From Siphonodentalium dalli (taxonomy: Eukaryota > Mollusca > Scaphopoda > Gadilida > Siphonodentaliidae): a stretch of DNA of 64,000 bases. Where the stretch lies: NCBI GenBank assembly GCA_032622095.1, contig CP136068.1, positions 49,902,443-49,966,442 of the forward strand, written 5' to 3'. Position 1 is the first letter of the stretch. Each line of letters begins with the position of its first letter. Under the pieces are notes generated by a model. It ran no database searches and was not told the DNA's origin. It saw only the letters and a list, made by a program, of their open reading frames with translations. Below are positions 34,397 through 46,704 of the stretch, in pieces. A program made the translations under genes and the position numbers.

Positions 34397-34679
34397 TTCT
34401 TCGCTCAAAAACTGACCCAATGCAATCTACACGCTAGTAAGTTATATTTGTCATGCTTTTGTGCATTTATACAGTTATAATCATTTGTAATTTCAATTAA
34501 TTGTAATAAAATGGTTCTCCCGCCTCCAAGTTCATATGGCACTATGATGTTTTGTGCAATGGGCCGATCGCGCCGAGACAATTATAATATGGATTTTGTG
34601 TCTGTGGTCAGAGTATATTCGCTAAAACAAATTTAAGCACCTTTTCACGATCATTTTCTTTCGCAATGCCAGAAATTCA

Positions 34680-35055
34680 TGGAAGTGGCTAGAGGGTCTC
34701 CGTTTTGGATGTTGTCTAACTGATAATTTCCAATTGCGCACCATTTGAAAACTCCATCTGCACCTCCTTGGTTACCTGGTATACCTCTAACTTTTGGAAA
34801 TCTCAAGCCTGATCAGGCCTGATACACAGCTAAGTGTGGAAATGTTCCATTGCAACTGATGCCAATTTCAATTCAATTATTTGAAAGTAGGAACACATTC
34901 GACGTTTATTCTAAAAGGCAACAAATTGCACATTTTAAGTTGTTGTATAAAATAAAACATATCGGGACAATTAAATTATTTTTGGTGCGATGTTTCCAAC
35001 TGTCAGCCAAGAAATTTCCAACTTTTAAGCAATTTGACAAACTTGGTGAGAGGAT
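34680..35055. mobile_element. hAT-like relic fragment
   Basis: GTGGCTAGAGGGTCTCCG near 34687 and TTTCCAACT-type phrases match the hAT family at 38535-39551. It is diverged and its right end is unclear. Non-coding. Confidence 0.5.
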
Positions 35056-35220
35056 TAAAATTGACGCCCCATGCAAACCCCTGTCATCACTTCGCTGCAG
35101 AAAATACAGCCATGTATGACTATATACACACGCTTTGGCCAATACATGGCATAATGATTTTTCATGCTGTGAGTTCCCATAGTTTCCACATTTTTATGAA
35201 AACGTTGTCGTGCACTCTGG

Positions 35221-35318
35221 ACATGCATGTACATATACATAGTCACACTGTTCAGTTCAAGCTACATGCATGTACATACACATAGTCACACTGTTCAGTT
35301 CAAGCTACATGCATGTAG
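35221..35318. repeat. 43-bp tandem repeat, 2.3 copies
   Basis: The unit begins ACATGCATGTACATA and starts at 35221, 35264 and 35307. The two full copies are identical but for one base. Confidence 0.95.
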
Positions 35319-36445
35319 GGATTCTCATAAAAAAATACATTTTAAATCATTCACATGTTAATTATTATCACGATAATAAATTTTTTGAGTTGATTTTCGG
35401 AATTTGATGTGTATTCAATTGTCATTGAGTTTGACTGTCGCAGATGAACGAGGTTTCAGGTGATGGGTTACTTTTTTCACATTTGGGAGATCATAGGTGT
35501 CTTTTTGTACGTTTGAGAGATCCTATTTGTATTTTTGCTCATTGAGTATGCGACAATGGACCCTTCAATCTAACTGTACCGCCATCACACTTATAAAATC
35601 ACTCTGGTAATTACCGTGGTGATTGGAACAGGTAAAACGATGTCATTATCCAGGTGTTTGTCTGGTAACATTTGTCAAGTGAATCGTTACCATATTATAC
35701 GCACACATGTAGACCCCCCATATATTTGTACTCCAGTATATCCATCCATGTATTTTCCCAAGGTATTTTACTGGGTTGTAAGAATGTATAAGTGGTGGTG
35801 GTTATACCAGGGTAATTTACCTCGATGGTAGTACCGGGATACGGTTTTAGAAGCCTTAAAAATGAGACAACTGATTGGAGGTCATATGAATGGCACATGT
35901 CATTACATACTAGTAAGTGTTAAACTCCTCTGGACTTAGCTGAACTATTTGTAAGAATATTATTTCCCCATTCTGTTAACATTTGTGTATGACAATTGAG
36001 TTACAATTGTTTTCCACTGATTAGCGAACAAAATATGATTGCATTATCACATAAGATACATAAAACACACCAGCTGCGTAATATGATATTATATTTACAT
36101 ACTAAGTGTGATTATCACTAAATCCAGCATTCCGATTGGTCGGCGCCCACGTGACTTGTTGATGTTATGTCTCGGTGAATGCGCAACAGCTCATAACTGC
36201 AACCCCATAATTACATCGATATACGTCATCGATACCGGAAAGAAGAACGCGTAATGTTTGGGCGCATTTGGACTCGCGCAGGATTGACTTAAATTAAATC
36301 ATCAGGTTTCAATATAAAGAAATTGTTCCTGTTAACTTTTGCCAAGGGTGCTATGGGATATTTGGGGCTGGTTTTGTCACGATACACTTTTCGATTTAAA
36401 TACATTTACAAAAGTGGCCCTTTCGCTAAATGTATATAAATATAA
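35319..36445. other. No gene recognised
   Basis: AT-rich sequence. Nothing beyond short, unsupported open frames. Confidence 0.5.
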
Positions 36446-36584
36446 GTCATGTGGACTGTTTTTATGGAGATGTAACCTTGAGGTAAGTGGTCATAACTTG
36501 TATGTAAAACCCTTCGGGTTTTAGACAAGTTATGGCCACTTACCTCACGGTTACATAAGGATTAACTGTCATGTGGACTGTTTT
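36446..36584. repeat. 86-nt near-perfect hairpin between 17-bp direct repeats
   Basis: GTCATGTGGACTGTTTT occurs at 36446-36462 and 36568-36584. Between them, 36471-36556 folds into one long stem: TGTAACC(T)TGAGGTAAGTGG pairs with its complement near 36535-36556, and the tip is AAAACCC-TTC-GGGTTTT. About 39 base pairs with few mismatches. It could be a tiny foldback transposon with its duplicated target, a microRNA-like precursor, or the product of a fold-back repair event. Confidence 0.8.
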
Positions 36585-36950
36585 CCTTATAAGCTCACCA
36601 TAAACTGGAGTTAGATAGGAAGAAATTGTTTAAAATTTAGTTTGTTCGTTACGTAGTTACTGCCATGGATATATTACTTAGGTGTGTTTCTAGATAACTT
36701 CAGAACATCATCTTTCTGCATACAATTTAAATTACAAAAAATAATTATACAAATCAATATGAACTTGCAACTATTTTCATGTCTCATATCACTTAACAAA
36801 TCTAGAAAAAAACTTGTTCAGGTCGACCCGGCTTGATCGAAACAACGGGGATGAAAAACGAGATATGTTGTCTTGATCACCACACCCGTCCGACCAGGAT
36901 GATACAAGTGATCATGTGGGGAGGCTTAACGTGGGGGTAAAATGCTATCA
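36585..36950. other. No gene recognised
   Basis: AT-rich sequence up to the Helitron-like pair. Confidence 0.5.
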
Positions 36951-37003
36951 TCTATATATATATTTTGAGACTTCCGTATATATATATGTATATATGTGTG
37001 TAT

Positions 37004-37070
<67 letters not shown>

Positions 37071-37737
37071 GGTACTTTATAGAATCGAAAACGACTGGTC
37101 GGATCGAGCTCAAACTTCGTATATAAGGGTAGAAACCCACGGGGATCGTCCACGTCGCATTTTGGACAAGCTCTGAGCACTCATTCTCCACTCCCAATCA
37201 TCAAAATCACCGCAAGCGGCACTTCTGGGGGTTAAGGCATCAACGATCTTTATACTGACCATATACGGAGTTGTTAACGACGAACGCTCTTTATTGCAAT
37301 CGACGTGGCTAAACGACTAGCCCCATGCGTCCGAAATACGGATGCGGGACGAAATGCAATTATCTCGATTAAAAAGGCAGAATTGATATAAGAGGCGTTT
37401 GTTTACAATTCAACGCAACCTTATCGCTCGAAATATTATGCAGAGAGATTTCACGACGGGATTAATTGACTGTCCGCTCTTTTCGGGGACTACGGGGAAG
37501 TTTAGGACGTGTACCATGAATTAACTCATTGAAAAACAAAGAATGCGTTGTCTGTCGTTCCTAGGAAGGGGGGATTTCAATATCATTTCATCGGGTCAAT
37601 TAGAATAAAAATTAAATAAATAGGTCAATTAAATTTAAAAAACATTAAAAAATAAAAAAATATATAAATAAAAACAAAATAATTAAAAAAATGTCATGTT
37701 TCTGACCAACCACGCCAGTGGCGGGCTAACCTGCTAG
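36951..37737 (+). mobile_element. Helitron-like non-autonomous element, first of a tandem pair
   Basis: It starts with TC after an A (36950) and ends CTAG before a T. A short GC hairpin (CGCCAGTGGCG) lies about 13 bases before the end. These are Helitron features: 5' TC, a 3' hairpin, a CTRR end and no target duplication. It contains a long AT run (37006-37067) and a block with AATCGAAAACGACTGGTC that is repeated in the second element. The last 150 bp are A-rich. No Rep/helicase gene. Confidence 0.65.
37006..37067. repeat. AT dinucleotide microsatellite
   Basis: About 30 AT units inside the first Helitron-like element. The corresponding place in the second element is short and imperfect. Confidence 0.95.
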
Positions 37738-38427
37738 TCTACTATATATTTTGAGACTTCCGTATATAAATATATATGTTTGTGTGTGTGTACTTTATAG
37801 AATCGAAAACGGCTGGTCAGATCGAGCTCAAACTTCCTATCTAAGGGTAAAAAAACCCACGGGAATGATCGACGTCGCGTTTTGGACAAGCTCTGAGCAC
37901 TCATTCTCCACTCCCAATCATCAAAATCACCGCAAACGGTACTGCGGGGGTTAATCGCGTTGATAGTTAAAGAGCGTTCCTATCGGCAGTGTATTTGATA
38001 AAGAGCGTATGTGCGTAATGTGATTCTTACGTCTGGGTCTGGGCGTGTGCGTTAGTATACAGACATGAGCGTGTTGTGTGATTCTTACGCACTTAGGGCT
38101 TCCTAGGAACGCGGATCGGGTCAGTTGTTCCGCCCTAGGTGATCTTCACCTTGAAACGGGTACCCACAAATGATATATATGTGTGTGTTCTTTATAGACT
38201 CGAACTGATTGAGCTCAAACTTGCTACCTACAGGAAGTGTCGTGGACGGGTTAAATTGTGACCCCGACCTGACCTTGACCTTGAAAATGATCAATTCAAG
38301 GTCAAATCGGGTAAAATATTGAAAAACAAAAAATAAACAACAAAAAATTAAATTAAAAAATGAATATTTTTTTTTATAAATTGTCATGTTTCTGACGAAC
38401 GCCGCCAGTGGCGGGCTAACCTGCTAG
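37738..38427 (+). mobile_element. Helitron-like non-autonomous element, second of a tandem pair
   Basis: It begins TCTACTATATATTTTGAGAC immediately after the CTAG of the first element and ends GGCGGGCTAACCTGCTAG, followed by T. It shares the first 220 bp and the last 60 bp with the first element. It contains an additional partial repeat of the inner block near 38175-38225 and the motif cluster TGACCTTGACCTTGA / TCAAGGTCA. Head-to-tail arrangement is typical of Helitrons inserting next to an existing 3' end. Confidence 0.65.
38270..38304. promoter_or_regulatory. Cluster of nuclear-receptor-type half-sites
   Basis: TGACCTTGACCTTGA (38270-38284) holds two overlapping extended half-sites on the minus strand, and TCAAGGTCA (38296-38304) is the same extended half-site on the plus strand. 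TCAAGGTCA is the monomer site of the ERR/SF-1 (FTZ-F1) type. It lies in the second Helitron-like element without a gene nearby, so a role is speculative. Confidence 0.25.
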
Positions 38428-38534
38428 TTATCATATAAACAAGAACTGGGCCAATTTATATATATAAAGTAGTAGTAAATTGGTGGTCTTTATATCCGTA
38501 TAATAGAGGCAGATACACTCTTTGTATCTGTGAG

Positions 38535-39551
38535 CAGGGATGTGGCTAGAGGGAGGGTGTGTGTGTTGGGGGGGGGGGGGGGGGGTGTCCCCAACTTTGG
38601 TCAAATTTTTCAACAGTTGGAAATTTCATACCTGCCAAAACATTAGTTGGAATGGTCGTCAGTTGGAAAGTTTCCAACCTTAGGGGGGGGGGGGGGGGGT
38701 GACAGGTTGGAAATTTCCAACACTTGGAAAGCTTGTGTCCTGGTCCTCCCCCGTGGCTAGTCAAAACTGCTACTAAATTTAAGAAAACAATATTGTCATA
38801 CATTTGGTCAACATTGTCATTGGAATTGTCATAATTTGGAAATTTTCCAACCTAAGACGGGGGGGGGGGTGTCAGGTTTGAAATTTCCAACTCTAAGAAG
38901 ACTTGAGGCTAGTCTAGATGCTAGGATTTTGCGATTTTCATGTTCAGATTTCAAAATTTTCAAACACCGGGCCGAATCATGGTCGGCCCGGTGTGTCACT
39001 GTCCCTCCCCCGTGACCAATACAAAACTGCTAATTAGTATAACAAAACAATAGTTTAGTACATTGGGTCAAACTTGTGGACTGAAATGGTCATCAGTTGG
39101 AGAATTTTCCAACCTAAGAGGGAGTATGAGGTTTGAAATTTCCAACACTAGGGAAGCTTCAGTTGAGGCCAGTCTAGATGCTAGGGTTGCGATTTTCTTG
39201 TATAGTTTTCCAAATTTTCTCACACCGGGATGAACAAACATGGACGGACACAATGTCCTGGTCTCTTACCCGTAGCCGTGTGCATTTGTCTGGAGTAGGC
39301 TACTAGATGTTAGGATTTATGCAATTCTCAGGTTAAAGTATCTGAAATATCTTATACCGGGCATATAGAACAACATAGTTTATGAATACATAGGATGTTA
39401 GGCCTGAGGACTGATGTGCAAGGGGGGGGGGGGGGGTGCAAATGGAATTATGCAAAAGTTGTGCTTGGTGTCTGATTCTGATTCAAGGGGGTTGCAATTG
39501 GAATTTCCCAAGGTGGACACCCCCAACGGAGACCCTCTAGCCACATCCCTG
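38535..39551. mobile_element. hAT-like non-autonomous element, 1.02 kb, intact ends
   Basis: The terminal inverted repeats CAGGGATGTGGCTAGAGGG and CCCTCTAGCCACATCCCTG are perfect. They are flanked by a perfect 8-bp target duplication TCTGTGAG (38527-38534 and 39552-39559), the hAT superfamily signature. The interior has three long poly-G runs (near 38564, 38683 and 39421) and repeated GTTGGAAATTTCCAAC-type inverted phrases. No transposase. It is the best-preserved member of the family that also includes 2385-3410, 6264-7240 and 34680-35055. Confidence 0.93.
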
Positions 39552-41052
39552 TCTGTGAGTCTAATAATGCGTTCGCCGGTATGCGAAATGACGGTATGTT
39601 TTAGCTAATGTGATGACGCCAGAATTATTTTCGTAACCGCATGAACAACTGATTGCCATCTACCCATTGCAATCATTCTGGACTCCTCGACATATGACCT
39701 ATGTGGCTCTAGATTCCTCGGCCTATGACTTATGGGGCCTAGCTCTCTGGTATAATTATAAGTCATTTTTTGCGGAAGGATATATCCATATCTGGAAGAA
39801 ATGTGTCACCAATATATAGCTGACGTTCGCATAACATAATCCGATATTTGACGAGTTATTCGATCTAATAATTAGGCATGGTTAATGACCTTTGATCCAT
39901 CACGAAGCAGCTTTGTGTGCCGAATGGCAGTCTGGTCCGGCACGAGCGAAATCGCAACAATTTGCAGAAAACTCTGTCGCCACATATTATTACACATACC
40001 GAGAAATAACAAACTTCCAAAATCGATATCTGATCACTCTGAGCTTTGATGGGTGTGTTCCTCGACTTGAATCAAATATTATTTACACCCGAAGCCAAAG
40101 AAATAGTAATTTGTGAGCGTCTGATCGGATTGAGATTTAATTGCACCGATTCACGTTGTCTGTTATCGACAACACCGGCATATTGTCGACGTACCAATGA
40201 ATGTTGTCACCTCGCAACAATACTGCTATTGTCGTGTCTATAACAGTCAATTTCATATATTTTATGGACTATTCTATATCATTGTTGCTTAATTTGACGT
40301 TAAATGTAAATATTTTCGTACCCACGAATCGACGGAATACAACTAAATTTTTAAAAAGGCGCGCTTATCATTGATCCAGTCACCCAGCAAAAACGACGTG
40401 ATATATTTCGAACCAACCATGGCGTTGTATTAAAGCCGAGTCTGAAACGGTACGGAATCTGACGAGGTTTGCCGAATGATGCGGAAGTATATAGGTTATA
40501 GTCTGCTTCAACAAGCAAACAGTTTATGGTTTCGATTTCTGATCAGACGAGGAAGACATCGGGAAAAACCCAACTTTATTCGTAGGCGGATTAAATGAGA
40601 ACTGGAGTACCTGCTTTGTTTTCCGACCAAACTAGCCTGCAGCAAACACCGATGGTTAATTAATACGTTTGTAGATTGCGGCTGGTATAAGAACTGCATG
40701 TTACATTCAGTGGAATTTTGTCCGGTGTGTGATGGTTCAGGACACTGAGGAATAATAATCAGGTCTGGGCTAACCACCGATCGATCTATAAATATAATAC
40801 TCGGTGTCAAGAGCAAATTGTTAAGGTGAGTATTAAATAGTGGTGTTTTGTCCCATTTGTTCGGAAAAGTAAATGAATATTCATATATATATATATAACC
40901 TACCATCATGATTGAGATAGGCGTATCGTTGTGTACCTATGATAAGGCGCTCAGGCAGATTTTGCCTTGAATTTCTTAATTTCCTTCTTCCGCATCAGTT
41001 TTGAGATGAACAGAGACAGAATAAATCATGGTACGATCAGGCACTTACCAGG

Positions 41053-41214
41053 GGTGTGTGTGTGGGGGGGGGGGGTGCGACTGTGCGTGTGTGTGTGTGG
41101 GGGTGCGCGAGGATGCGCGCGCGTGTGTGTGTGTGAGGGTGCGCGCGTGTGGTGTGTGAGCGTGTGTGTGTGAGGGTGTGTGTGAGGGAGGGTGTGTGTG
41201 TGTGTGTGTCTCAC
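41053..41214. repeat. GT-rich microsatellite in unit 1
   Basis: Mixed GTGTGT, GCGCGT and poly-G sequence. Equivalent shorter tracts lie at about 44139-44200 and 49767-49878. The open frames read through it on either strand are low-complexity artefacts. Confidence 0.9.
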
Positions 41215-41596
41215 CCCAATGAGGATCATAATTTTCAATAGTTGGAAATTTCATGACTCCAATTCCAATAGTTGGAAATTAAATGTTACAAGTAAATCGA
41301 TCGACCTAAGTGTTTTAATCAGAGTTAGCGATTTTCCGAATTTCGAATTGGTGCCGGTTGTTTATTTTCCAACTCGGAATTCCAATTCTAAACTAAATAC
41401 TCGTCACCGATTTTCCAATTCCGGAATCGTACAAATTGTTTTTCCGACTCCGAATCCTGACATTTTGATTTTCCGCTGATCGGTGAGGTAACTCCGGAGC
41501 CGAATAAAGTGACAGCTTCAACGCAAAAAGAATATAAGCTAAAACACTTCAATGAATAGAGAGCAATCAATTGGTTTCGATGATTACGTGACATAA

Positions 41597-42470
41597 TTGC
41601 TGAAAAAGCCAAACATGGATAGGAACAATCTCAAGAGCTATAGACCTGTTTCCAAACTTCCTTTTATATCCAAGCTTCTTGAGCGCGTGGTGCTCTATCA
41701 ACGCAGACAACATCTGGATGATAACGATCTGAATGAACCCTTTCCAATCAGCTTATCGACGACACCACAGTACGGAAACTGCACTTATCATCGTCACCAA
41801 CGACTTGCTTTGTGCAGCAGATGATCACAATGTCACAATAGCCTCCTTTATCGACCTCTCTGCTGCCTTTGATACTTTGGATCACAACATCATAATTTCA
41901 CGCCTTAACAAAACATTCGGAATTTCAGGGAAAGTTCTCCAATGGTTCAAGTCATATATATCAGGCAGACTCCAGACTGTTCAAATTGGTGAATTATGTT
42001 CCAAACCATATGAACTATCCTTTGGTGTCGCCCATGTATCCGTCCTTGGGCCCGTGCTTTATCTCATGTACACTAAACCATTCGGGCAAATACATACACA
42101 GAGAAATCTACAATACCACATGTACGCAGACGATACACTGATTTATATGCCCAGCTCACCATGGGAGTTGGCAATCAACATCTCAGAAATGCAGCAATGT
42201 ATAACAGCAGTGAAGAGCTGGATGGGCGCAAATGATGACAGATAATGTTATTTGGAACAGATCACAGAATTAAGAACACTCCTTTGGACTGCATTCGTAT
42301 AGGTGATTCCGACATAAAGCCATCGTCGTGTGCCAGATATCTGGACATTCACCTAGACAGTACTCTGTCCATGGAAGTGTACATAAACAATTTATGCAGA
42401 AGTTTATTTCTGGATATATGTAGAATTTCTCACATCAGGCCATTCATAACCACGATGCTGCTAAAAATCT
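41597..42470 (+). pseudogene. L2-like reverse transcriptase, unit 1 (broken)
   Basis: Non-LTR RT of the L2/CR1 type: LKKPNMDRNN, YRPVSKLPFISKLLE, FIDLSAAFDTLDH (catalytic Asp), FGISGKVLQWFKSYISG, the MYADDTLIY catalytic box and YINNLCRSLF. It is 5'-truncated at about LLKKPN. A frameshift after NEPF is shared by all three units. A deletion of about 20 bp near 42229 is private to unit 1. The protein ends at the unit junction. Confidence 0.85.
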
Positions 42471-44334
42471 TGGAAGAAATGTGTCACCACTATATAGCTG
42501 ACGATCGCATAACATAATCCGATATTTGACGAGTTATTCGATCTAATAATTAGGCATGGTTCATGACCTTTGATCCATCAGGAAGTAGCTTTGTGTGCCG
42601 AATGGCAGTCTGGTCAGGCACGAGCGAAATCGCAACGAACGCTGTCGCATGCAGCACTTATGTGCAGAAAGTTAAAAACAGCTTGGCTAGCAAATTATTT
42701 GTTATTACTTCAGATTACTTCAGTACTTTTCATCTCATTGTACATTGTATATACAATCCGTATGTTAGTCAATCAGACTACTAAGTATGTTCAACCTATT
42801 TGATCACCCGAATGCCACCGTGACACATGTGATACATTACTAAGTAGGCTGGTGCACTAGCGTGCGGTCGAGAGAGACCCCACACAGCTATCAAAATTCG
42901 CTGTTTTCGAACAATTTAATGGAATTTTTGTATATCACGTTCTTTTGGGACCACATATTGTGAGAGTTTGGAAAAATTAATCAATTATCACCTAAATGGC
43001 TCAATAATTTAGTTTTAACTACAAAAACTCCCAATTTGTTTTATTTTTAATCAGAAGGTTTGAAACACGTATTTCTGCGCCACATATTATTACACATATC
43101 GAGAAATAACAAACTTCCAAAATCGATATCTGATCACTCTGAGCTTTGGTGGGTGGGTTCCTCGACTTGAATCAAATATTATTTACACCCGAAGCCAAAG
43201 AAATAGTAATTTGTGAGCGTCTGATCGGATTGAGTACCTTTAATCGCACCGATTCACGTTGTCTGTTATCGACAACGCCGGCATATGGTGGACGTACCAA
43301 TGAATGTTGTCACCTCGCAACAATAGTGCTATTGGTCGCGTCTATAACAGTCAATTTCATATATTTTATGGACTATTATATATCATTGTTACTTAATTTG
43401 ACGTTAAATGTAATTATTTTCGTACCCACGAATCGACGGAATACAACTAAATTTAAAAAAAAATGCGCGCTTATCATTAATCCAGTCACCCAGCTAAAAA
43501 CGACGTGATATATTTCGAACCAATCATGGCGTTGTATTAAAGCCGAGTCTGAAACGGTACGGAATCTGACGAAGTTTGCCGAATGATGCGGAAGTATATA
43601 GGTTATAGTCTGATTCAACAAGCAAACAGTTTATGGTTTCGATTTCTGATCAGACGAGGAAGACATCGGGAAAAACCCAACTTTATTCGCAGGCGGATTA
43701 AATGAGAACCGATGTACCTGCTTTGTTTTCCGACCAAACTGACCTGCAGCAAACACCGATGGTTAATTAATACGTTTATAGCTTGCGGGGGTATAGGAAT
43801 TGCATGTTACATTCATTGGAATTATTGCCGGTGTGTGATGGTTCAGGAAACTGAGGAATAATAATCAGGTCTGTGCTAACCATCGATCGATCTATAAATA
43901 TAATACTCGGTGTCAAGAGCAAATTATTAAGGTGAGTATTAAATAGTGATGTTTTTGTCCCATTTGTTCGGAAAAGTAAATGAATATTCACATAACCTAC
44001 CATCATGATTGAGATAGGCGTCTCGTTGTGTTCGTATGTTGAGGCGCTCAGGCAGAATTTTGTAATTTCCTTCTTCGGCATCAGTTTTGAGATGAACAGA
44101 GACAGAATAAATCATGATACGATGAGGCACTTACAAGGGGTGTGTGTTGGGTTCACGCGTGTGGGTGTGTGAGCGTGTGTGTGTGTGCGGGTGTTTCACC
44201 CCCAATGAGGATAATAATTTTCAATAGTTGGAAATTTCATGACTGCAGTTCCAATAGTTGGAAATTAAATGTTACAAGTAAATCGAACGACCTAAGTTTT
44301 GCAATCAGAGTTAGCGATTTTCCGACTTTGAATT

Positions 44335-46457
44335 TATGGCAAGCCGTTTTCACATTTTTATTTATTTAGACCTAAGTCCAAATCAATTCACTAATTGGAC
44401 TTAAGTCCAAATAATTGGAAAATTAGTGAATTGATTTAGACTTAAGTCCAATTCATCTGGTTTAAAACGATAGTCCCCTTCTTTGTAATGGTATATTCCT
44501 GCAAGTCTGGATTGACAGTCAAACTCCATACAACTGCGTCCCTTTTGCCACGTGGCTTGTTTTAGGCATCATTGAAAATGGTTCAAACTTCAAACCCGAA
44601 TTGGCATCTTAATAAATGCTAACTGCATGCATGAATGCATTCACGATTTGATTCAATTGTTATTTGACAGCATGTAGGCTACACGCAGTTTCGTTTATTG
44701 TGTTTACTAAGTGTTTTATTTTTTTATTTGCTCAGTTCTCAAACTCAATGTTTTAAGGGTGTACTCGAAAGTAGAATTCTGCCAAAAACAATATATTAGA
44801 GTGACTCCTCTTCTATTGCTATTGTAATGACGGCGTGTAGACAAAGCCTCAAGTAAACTTGGACGTGTCTGGTCAATCTTTTCTGCTGAGACTTCTTCGG
44901 ATCAATTAGCTTGGTCAGAAGGAACGTGCAAATATAATTTACATAATATATTGCTCAGTGTTAACATGTGCTTTAGCCCACTATTTGTATAAATTTGGTC
45001 CAAATATAAACAAATTAGCAGCCATAATTTTATTAGTGCATGCAGCCTCGATCGAGTGTGGACCGTGTACATATATAAGTTGTAACTTTTTGATCAGGTT
45101 TTATCATGGACAAGGGGTGGTATTTTATCTACCTGCATGGTCTGACTCTGGTAACATTATTACTAACAACACTGTCTAGGAACTGTTACATCGGAAGTCA
45201 ATCTATTGGCCGTCTTTGTTGTGGTCCAGGATTGATTTTTAGAGTATATGCCCAGTATAGATATTTAGGAACCGGGGATTAAGTGACATAATTAATTAAT
45301 TATGGGGTATACTTAGTGAATCGGACAAGGGTTAGGTAAAACAATTGGTCTTGCAGGGTGGCCCATACTTTAGACGCACATACACGTACACCCAACACAT
45401 CCCACCTCGATCCAAAATGGATGCCGCCCAGATGGGTCCAAAAATGGCATGGGTCCCATATTTGCGTTAACCTCTGTGGTCGACCATTTTGCATCGGGTT
45501 GGTGTATGTTTATGGTGCCTTGACCCACTCACAACACTCTTTGTATGATCTACATTATATTATTCATAGTATGTCAATGGGTGGCTGAAGGGGCCGAGCA
45601 TGGGTTGAACCCCTCTGGGTGGCTGAAGGGACCGAGCATAGTTGAACCCCTCTGGGCGGCATCATTTTTGGATCGGGTGCACATAATTATGGGTGTGGTT
45701 AATATTTAGGGTTTCTTGGGGGCCACGTGCACCATTTGACACCAGTCTTTGGCATAAATCGGTGGAGAGCCAAGAAATGGCATGGGTCCCTATATGATCA
45801 CATCGGGGGTCGGTTTAGATTGTTTTGGTGGTCCACCCTATAACGCCATTTGTTTAACCTATAAATCGGTCAAGGGGCTGAGAAATGGCATGAGTTCCCT
45901 ATTTGAACCCATCTGGACAGTGACCATTTTTGGATCGGGTGCATGCAAATAGTGCCTTGGTGGCCACCCTACAATTAACACCCTTTGTTTGACATAAATA
46001 TAAATATTTTCGAATAAGGAATGGAAGTCACCTTCGTGCATGCCATGATTGGGGAGGGGAGGGGAGGGACACCGAAACTGATAGTGATACAAATATGTTT
46101 AGCGCTAGTTGCCACCAAATTCATACGTACCGTACCGTACGTTTTTCACCAATGATACGATTAATCAAAGTATAATTATATAATTGGTTCTCAGTCTTAA
46201 ATAGATAGGCCCTGTAAGTAGGGAAAGGACCATGCATGCCTATGTGTCAAAATAAATACATTTATGCCATGCCCAGATAGGTCATCTAGTTCCTACTTAA
46301 CATTTGGACTTAAGTCCAAATAATTTGACTGAAGTCCAATTCCTCGCCGAATTCACAATTATGTGGTATTTGGACTTAAGTCAAATTAATTGGACTTAAG
46401 TCCAATTATTTGGACTTAAGTCCAAATAAATGGAAAATGTGAAATCGGCTTGCCATA
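44335..46457. mobile_element. 2.1-kb inverted-repeat element in unit 2, CGAATT target
   Basis: The ends are TATGGCAAGCCGTTTTCACA and the complement of TATGGCAAGCCGATTTCACA. The flanks are TGAATT (left) and CGAATT (right). Sister units read CGAATT, so this is a 6-bp duplication with one C-to-T change in the left copy. Subterminal palindromes GGACTTAAGTCC occur several times at each end, and an inverted phrase around AATTAGTGAATTGATT makes a hairpin on the left. The interior holds a 37-bp tandem pair (45581-45655) and a degenerate repeat with AATGGCATGGGTCCC. No transposase recognised. Confidence 0.85.
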
Positions 46458-46704
46458 CGAATTGGTGACGGTTGTTTATTTTCCAACTCGGAATTCCAAT
46501 TCTAAATACTCGTCACCGATTTTCCAATTCCGGAAACGTACAAATTGTTTTTTCCGACTCCGAATGCTGACATTTTGATTTTCCGCTGATCGGTGAGGTA
46601 ACTCCGGAGCCGAATAAAGTAACAGCTTCAACGCAAAAAGAATATAAGGTAAAACACCAATAAATAGAGAGAAATCAATTGGTTTCGATGATTACGTGAC
46701 ATAA

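Larger units (their letters stand above)
39791..42470 (+). repeat. L2-bearing tandem unit 1
   Basis: First of three direct copies of a roughly 3-kb unit: a non-coding left part (from TGGAAGAAATGTGTCACC), a GT-rich microsatellite, then a 5'-truncated L2-like reverse transcriptase. Compared with units 2 and 3 it lacks about 430 bp (the equivalent of 42650-43080). It joins unit 2 in the middle of the RT, right after AAAAATCTT. Confidence 0.85.

Noticed and set aside
41026-41254. Open frames over the GT-rich microsatellite
   Set aside because: The products are monotonous Cys/Val or His/Thr runs on opposite strands and simply translate simple sequence.
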